A stretch of DNA of 9,248 nt from Planctomycetota bacterium. Its GTDB lineage: Bacteria; Planctomycetota; Planctomycetia; Pirellulales; Thermoguttaceae. The notes under the pieces are model-generated. The model saw only the letters and a list, made by a program, of their open reading frames with translations, searched no databases and was not told the origin of the DNA. The position numbers were made by a program, and so were the translations under genes. Each line of letters opens with the position of its first letter. Position 1 is the stretch's first letter. Shown piece after piece: positions 5,589-9,248 of this stretch. Where the stretch lies: positions 1 to 9,248 of the forward strand of contig JAEWUR010000009.1 of NCBI GenBank assembly GCA_023397045.1, given 5' to 3'.

Positions 5589-7642
5589 ATTGCGACTTCG
5601 TGACAACAAGAGAGCCCGACGGACGGTTTCGACACACGTGTCAACGGTGCGGGAAAGTCCGCGTTGTCGCATCGGAGATATTCTTCTCGACATGCGGCGT
5701 CGACGTGCATTCGGACTCTTCGAAGGACACAATATTGGTGCAACCGCCACTCTCCAAAGATGAGATCTTTCGTCGCACGGATGCGATCCAACGTACTTGT
5801 GAGGAGCAAGACGCATGTATTGCCGTGTGCCATAAGTGCGAGCATTGTACGCCACCCTACGGGTATTGCAGGTTGTTGACCGGTTGCCACATCGGCCCGC
5901 AACATTTTCGGATGCTCATGATCGGCGATTGTCCCCAGAAGAAATGGCCCGCATGGCCCGCCAAAGAAATGCCACAGAACCCTGAAACACAGAACAACAA
6001 TCACGCTTCCCAACGACGTCCCGAGCGTGCCAGTCCCGCCGAACAAGATCGTCGCAAAGCGATATGCCTTGCCTGTGAGGATTGGACCACCGATGAGCCG
6101 GCCGGTTGCCGGCGGATGAAGGCGTGCGATCGGCGCGACAGTTGGTTGATGGAGGCTCGCTGGCGGACAGCCAATGCCACGTGCCTGCGGACATGCAGCC
6201 ATTTGCCGAACAAATGGGATATTCCCCAAGACAATCTGCAAACAGAGGATCAAAATATGCCACTTTCTCCCGAGCAACTCAAAGAATATTTCGACCGTGT
6301 GGTCGTGATCAATCTCCGTCGGCGTCCCGATCGGCTGGCGGCCTTTTGGAACGAACTCGATACCAAAGGCTGGCCGTTCAAGAAGCCTGAGGTATTTGCG
6401 GCGATCGACGGCGGAGCATTGCCATTGCCGGCCGGCTGGTCAGACGGTGGCGGGGCCTACGGTTGCATGCAATCCCATCGCCATATCTTGGAACGAGCCA
6501 TCCTCGACGACGTGAAGCACCTCTTGGTGTTGGAGGACGATCTGGTTCTCTGTGACGATTTTCCGAAGAAGGCAGCCATCTTCCTTGCTAATGTGCCGGA
6601 CAACTGGGACCAACTGATGATCGGCGGCCAGCACATGAATAGCCCGATCCCTGTAAAATCGTCCAGAGACAACCATCCCGGCGTGGTCCAATGTACCGAT
6701 TGCCAGCGCACCCACGCCTACGCCATCCGTGGCCGATTTCTTCGGGATCTCTACGGCCGTTGGATCTCCACCAAGGGCCACTGCGATCACATCATGGGCC
6801 CGTTCCAACGATCGTATTTCGTCTATGCCCCCGATCCTTTCATGGCCGGCCAGGGACGGACGAAATCCGACATCAACGGCCGGATCAATCCCGCCAAGTT
6901 CTGGACGCCGCCGAAGGAAGGCCAACCGGTCGTCTTGCTCAACGCGCCGGCCGACGTCGTCAGGGCCCTGCGCCGCTACGGGTTTCACACCGGCTACGAT
7001 CGTGACCAGCAGACGGACATCGACAATGGCCTGATCGAATTGTTCGATGGCCCGGAAGGGAATTGGTCCCACCGTCTGCGGCGCTGGATCGAGACGATCC
7101 AATGGGAGGTTGCCTCCGGCGATCACTTGGTTTGCACCATTTGGCATCCAAAGGCCACATTGGAGTTGGTCAAGAGCGTCACGTCGGACCAAGTCTTTGA
7201 ACTCCGTGGCCACACACTCGAAGAGGTTCTTGCCAATCTCGAAAACATTTCGGAGGTGAAGTCTCGGCTCGGCCCTCGCCGTTCCGATCCACCGATCGTT
7301 CTGTTGCGTGCCCCACGTGATGTCGTCGCCACCTTACGCGGTCATGGGTTCCACACGGGTTTCTCCCGCGACCGAGAGACTGACACCGACACCGGGCTGA
7401 TGTGGATCTTTGGATCCGACGATCGTGCCTGGCAGATCGAGGAACTCAAAAAGTGGTTCGCGTATCTCCGGAACGAGGCCGAGACTATTCCGAACGGCGT
7501 GGTCGCCGTCTGGCACCCGGATGCTACGAAAGAACTGTTGGAAGAAGCGGCCGGAGAGCCGGTTGTCGTGATCGAGGGCAACGCGGTCCAAGAAGTACTT
7601 GACGATCGCAAAGCAAAGCTGGAGGTGAACCATGCGTCCTGA
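5585..7642 (+). CDS. GT25-like glycosyltransferase with Cys-rich N-terminal modules and two C-terminal repeat domains
   Basis: The protein has 685 residues, and its ATG overlaps the previous stop as ATGA. Residues 1-37 hold a CxxC plus a further Cys. Residues 82-121 and 161-211 are two related Cys modules that could bind zinc. Residues 236 to about 435 are GT25-like (family of LPS glycosyltransferases and collagen galactosyltransferases): [12 protein letters not shown] at 239-250, YGCMQSH at 292-298 and the acidic LEDD motif at 316-319. GT25 enzymes transfer a sugar from a nucleotide-sugar donor, and LEDD is in the place of the metal-binding acidic motif. Residues 448-569 and 570-685 are two copies of an unrecognised domain. 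An in-frame ATG at 6257 with a strong ribosome binding site could yield a 461-residue form lacking the Cys modules. Domain order suggests binding modules attached to an enzyme. The acceptor is unknown; the neighbouring Ser-rich proteins are candidates by position. Confidence 0.75.
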   Translation: MNCDFVTTREPDGRFRHTCQRCGKVRVVASEIFFSTCGVDVHSDSSKDTILVQPPLSKDEIFRRTDAIQRTCEEQDACIAVCHKCEHCTPPYGYCRLLTGCHIGPQHFRMLMIGDCPQKKWPAWPAKEMPQNPETQNNNHASQRRPERASPAEQDRRKAICLACEDWTTDEPAGCRRMKACDRRDSWLMEARWRTANATCLRTCSHLPNKWDIPQDNLQTEDQNMPLSPEQLKEYFDRVVVINLRRRPDRLAAFWNELDTKGWPFKKPEVFAAIDGGALPLPAGWSDGGGAYGCMQSHRHILERAILDDVKHLLVLEDDLVLCDDFPKKAAIFLANVPDNWDQLMIGGQHMNSPIPVKSSRDNHPGVVQCTDCQRTHAYAIRGRFLRDLYGRWISTKGHCDHIMGPFQRSYFVYAPDPFMAGQGRTKSDINGRINPAKFWTPPKEGQPVVLLNAPADVVRALRRYGFHTGYDRDQQTDIDNGLIELFDGPEGNWSHRLRRWIETIQWEVASGDHLVCTIWHPKATLELVKSVTSDQVFELRGHTLEEVLANLENISEVKSRLGPRRSDPPIVLLRAPRDVVATLRGHGFHTGFSRDRETDTDTGLMWIFGSDDRAWQIEELKKWFAYLRNEAETIPNGVVAVWHPDATKELLEEAAGEPVVVIEGNAVQEVLDDRKAKLEVNHAS
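5828..6217 (+). other. Two related Cys-rich modules in the N-terminal part of the GT25 protein
   Basis: Module 1 (5828-5947, residues 82-121) reads C-x2-C-x9-C-x5-C-x14-C and ends in KKW. Module 2 (6065-6217, residues 161-211) reads C-x2-C-x10-C-x5-C-x18-C-x3-C and ends in NKW. The shared spacing suggests an internal duplication of a small, possibly zinc-binding unit. Between them lies a polar Gln/Asn/Arg-rich linker (about 125-157). Metal binding is inferred from Cys spacing only. Confidence 0.55.
6244..6259 (+). promoter_or_regulatory. Internal ribosome binding site and in-frame start inside the GT25 gene
   Basis: AGAGGA at 6244-6249 lies 7 bases before ATG 6257, which is codon 225 of the long frame and sits 11 residues before the GT25 domain. 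This is a better ribosome binding site than the one before ATG 5585, where none is obvious. It may give a second, shorter product, or mark the old start of a gene that became fused to the Cys-rich upstream reading frame. Confidence 0.5.
6926..7642 (+). repeat. Tandem pair of an unrecognised domain of about 120 residues
   Basis: Copy 1 covers residues 448-569 (6926-7291) and copy 2 residues 570-685 (7292-7639). Both share, in order: VLL-x-AP-x-DVV (from 449 and 571), GFHTG (466, 588), an RD..TD.D.GL stretch, IWHP or VWHP (WHP at 520 and 643) with AT.EL just after, and an EVL near the end. The offset is 122-123 residues. The DNA of the two copies has diverged (for example GGGTTTCACACCGG against GGGTTCCACACGGG), so the duplication is not recent. 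Confidence 0.85.
7621..7628 (+). promoter_or_regulatory. Ribosome binding site for the GT32-GT8 gene
   Basis: GGAGGTGA at 7621-7628 lies at the end of the GT25 gene; its GGAGG core ends 6 bases before ATG 7632. This near-consensus site supports the start and independent re-initiation within the 11-base overlap of the two genes. Confidence 0.75.
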
Positions 7643-9071
7643 CTCACGTTTGTGGCTCTACTGGGAAGGCCCGATGCCGCCGTACGTTCGGCTCTGTGCC
7701 GATCTGTTGCTGGCATACCATCCGACTGCAAAATTGCTCGGACCGAATGACCTGCCGCAACTTGGCTTCTCCCAAGACGTCTTGGAGACGATTGCCAAAT
7801 GGCACGTCTGCCAACGCTCCGACGCAATCCGCACGATCCTGTTGGCGACCCACGGCGGGATGTGGTGCGATGTGGATTGCATTCCCCTGAAGTCCTTCGA
7901 GCATTTTGCACGGTTGGCCCAAACCTCACCCTCCGGCATCGCCGCCTACGATTCGACCGACAATACGATCGGCGTCGGCTTTCTGGCTGTTCGGGCGGGC
8001 GGCGAGGTAATTTCTCGGATGCATGACCATGTAATGGACATCATCCATTCCGGCCACACCCCCGGCTGGCTGGAAGTCAGCAGCGAGCCGATGACACGGA
8101 TCGTACACGAGTTCGGCCGTGACAAATGCCCGATCGTCCCCTTGGAACACGTGTTGCCAATCTCCTGGAAGGATATGCGGTTGCTGTGCGGCCGAGATAC
8201 CGATGTCAATCATCGCGGCTGGGTCGATGCCCGGCCATCGGCTTATTGTTTCATGCTCAGCAATCAAGCCATCCTGTGCGACACCGACATCCACCAATTG
8301 ACGCGGCATGAACTGCTGACCTCGGATAGGTTGATTTCGTTCCTGTTCCGAGAGTCTGTTGCGAGGCTTCAGGCCTTACAAGCCCCGCCGGTATCTTCCG
8401 GCAAGGCCGTCATTACGCTCAATCTCTACAACGACGGCATGCCCGAAAACGTTCGAGCATCTCAGCGTGCCGCGGCTGAGCGATGGGGCGCGGAATACGT
8501 CGAGATTACTCGGCCGTTGTTCGGTTGGCAAGATGCTATGTTGGAGAAACTCCATCTCGATCGACACGCGGCCGCCTATGAGCGTGTTGTCTATTTGGAC
8601 CGTGACGTCGTCGTTCGGGCGGACTGCCCGAGTCTATTCGACTTGGTCCCCGAAGACCATATTGGCGCCGTGGCCTCTGAGCAGGAGGGCCACAATCTCC
8701 TTTTTCACATTGAGCCCAAAATGACGCCGATCTGCCAGCTTATTGGCGTGTCGATGGAGTACGCCACGGAATACATTAATTCCGGCGTTTTGGTATTCAG
8801 CCCTCGTCTTCATCAGGCGGCCTTTGAAGCGGCCCGGTGTTTGCACGGCATTTCACCAGAGCGGTCCTGGGAGGTCTATGACCAAGGCTGCGTGGGGCTC
8901 GGAATCAAATGGTCCGGCACACCGTTGCACCGGTTGCCGCCCGATTTCAATCGGTGCGGCCTGCGTCTCTGGGATCACTGGACGCCGAAGATGGATTCGT
9001 ACATCTGGCATTTTTGCGGGAAAAAGACTTGGGGTGCGATGCAGGATACGAATTGGAAGGAGATCGACTGA
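7632..9071 (+). CDS. Two-domain glycosyltransferase: GT32-like (DXD) plus GT8-like
   Basis: The protein has 479 residues. The start at ATG 7632 is fixed by the GGAGG 6 bases upstream and overlaps the previous gene by 11 bases. Residues 5 to about 240 are like the DXD-containing sugar-binding glycosyltransferases (GT32, Och1-like): RLWLYWEG at 5-12, RSDAIR at 62-67, GG at 75-76 and DVD at 80-82. Residues 258-479 are GT8-like (glycogenin and galactosyltransferase family): [12 protein letters not shown] with the metal-binding DRD at 323-325, YINSG at 381-385, YDQG at 416-419, LPPDFNRCG and the late HFCGKK at 460-465. Both active sites look intact, so the protein may add two sugars in sequence. 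No membrane segment or signal peptide is seen, so it should act in the cytoplasm on nucleotide-sugar donors. The acceptor and sugars cannot be read from the sequence. Confidence 0.82.
   Translation: MRPDSRLWLYWEGPMPPYVRLCADLLLAYHPTAKLLGPNDLPQLGFSQDVLETIAKWHVCQRSDAIRTILLATHGGMWCDVDCIPLKSFEHFARLAQTSPSGIAAYDSTDNTIGVGFLAVRAGGEVISRMHDHVMDIIHSGHTPGWLEVSSEPMTRIVHEFGRDKCPIVPLEHVLPISWKDMRLLCGRDTDVNHRGWVDARPSAYCFMLSNQAILCDTDIHQLTRHELLTSDRLISFLFRESVARLQALQAPPVSSGKAVITLNLYNDGMPENVRASQRAAAERWGAEYVEITRPLFGWQDAMLEKLHLDRHAAAYERVVYLDRDVVVRADCPSLFDLVPEDHIGAVASEQEGHNLLFHIEPKMTPICQLIGVSMEYATEYINSGVLVFSPRLHQAAFEAARCLHGISPERSWEVYDQGCVGLGIKWSGTPLHRLPPDFNRCGLRLWDHWTPKMDSYIWHFCGKKTWGAMQDTNWKEID
9058..9062 (+). promoter_or_regulatory. 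Ribosome binding site for the radical SAM gene
   Basis: AGGAG at 9058-9062, inside the end of the glycosyltransferase gene, lies 10 bases before ATG 9073. The spacing is slightly long but acceptable. Confidence 0.5.
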
Positions 9072-9072
9072 A

Positions 9073-9248
9073 ATGGTGAAGCCGAATATGAATTGGCTCG
9101 AGTTGGATTGCACGTACAAATGTGGTATGGCGTGCCATAACTGCAATCGGATGACGGGCATCGCGCCCGGCAGTGACGACGACGATATGACCGTCGAGCA
9201 GGTCGACAAGCTGATTGCGGATTCGATTCGGTTGAAGTACGCCTGGAC
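9073..9248 (+). CDS. Radical SAM protein, N-terminal part (continues beyond window)
   Basis: ATG 9073 comes one base after the preceding stop and opens a frame that runs off the window end after 58 full codons. Residues 17-24 read CGMACHNC, the CxxxCxxC signature that holds the 4Fe-4S cluster and S-adenosylmethionine in radical SAM enzymes. It is preceded by a short strand-like segment, NWLELDCTYK, as expected for the first strand of the barrel. An extra Cys at residue 13 and an acidic DDDD stretch after the cluster loop are visible. The subfamily, and therefore the reaction, cannot be told from 58 residues. Its tight linkage to the glycosyltransferase genes suggests it works on the same product, for example by altering a sugar or a protein side chain. 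Confidence 0.78.
   Translation, partial: MVKPNMNWLELDCTYKCGMACHNCNRMTGIAPGSDDDDMTVEQVDKLIADSIRLKYAW

Overview
The window is a single, densely packed, forward-strand block from a moderately GC-rich bacterium or its (pro)phage. It begins inside a phage tail tape measure protein and continues through two uncharacterised tail-region proteins, two serine-rich proteins, two multidomain glycosyltransferase proteins and the start of a radical SAM enzyme. The protein style (serine-rich phage-associated proteins, Cys-rich mini-modules, long multidomain hypotheticals) reminds me of planctomycete genomes and prophages. That is an impression from pattern memory, not a taxonomic assignment.

Layout: (1) 1-1608, 3' part of the tape measure gene, with a membrane-active-looking hydrophobic stretch, an 11-residue Trp periodicity and a C-terminal coiled coil. 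(2) 1622-2431, unrecognised probable tail structural protein. (3) 2435-4060, folded N-terminal region of about 400 residues, a Ser-x-Ser-x linker and a short C-terminal tail. (4) 4065-5588, a short N-terminus with three Cys in a row, a 348-residue tract that is about 72% serine, and a Cys-rich C-terminal domain. (5) 5585-7642, two Cys modules, a GT25-like glycosyltransferase domain and two copies of a domain of about 120 residues that I do not recognise; a strong internal ribosome binding site precedes the GT25 part. (6) 7632-9071, a GT32-like (DXD) domain fused to a GT8-like domain. (7) 9073 to the window end, radical SAM N-terminus with CxxxCxxC.

No gap between genes exceeds 13 bases, two junctions overlap, and I see no promoter, terminator, tRNA or minus-strand gene, so the block probably forms one transcription and translation unit. 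My working hypothesis is a phage- or tailocin-borne surface glycosylation module. In it, two Ser-rich fibre-like proteins are decorated by dedicated glycosyltransferases encoded next to them, with a radical SAM enzyme supplying another modification. The gene order supports this; enzyme-substrate pairing is inference. The main alternative is that the glycosyltransferases act on a host envelope polysaccharide (lysogenic conversion).
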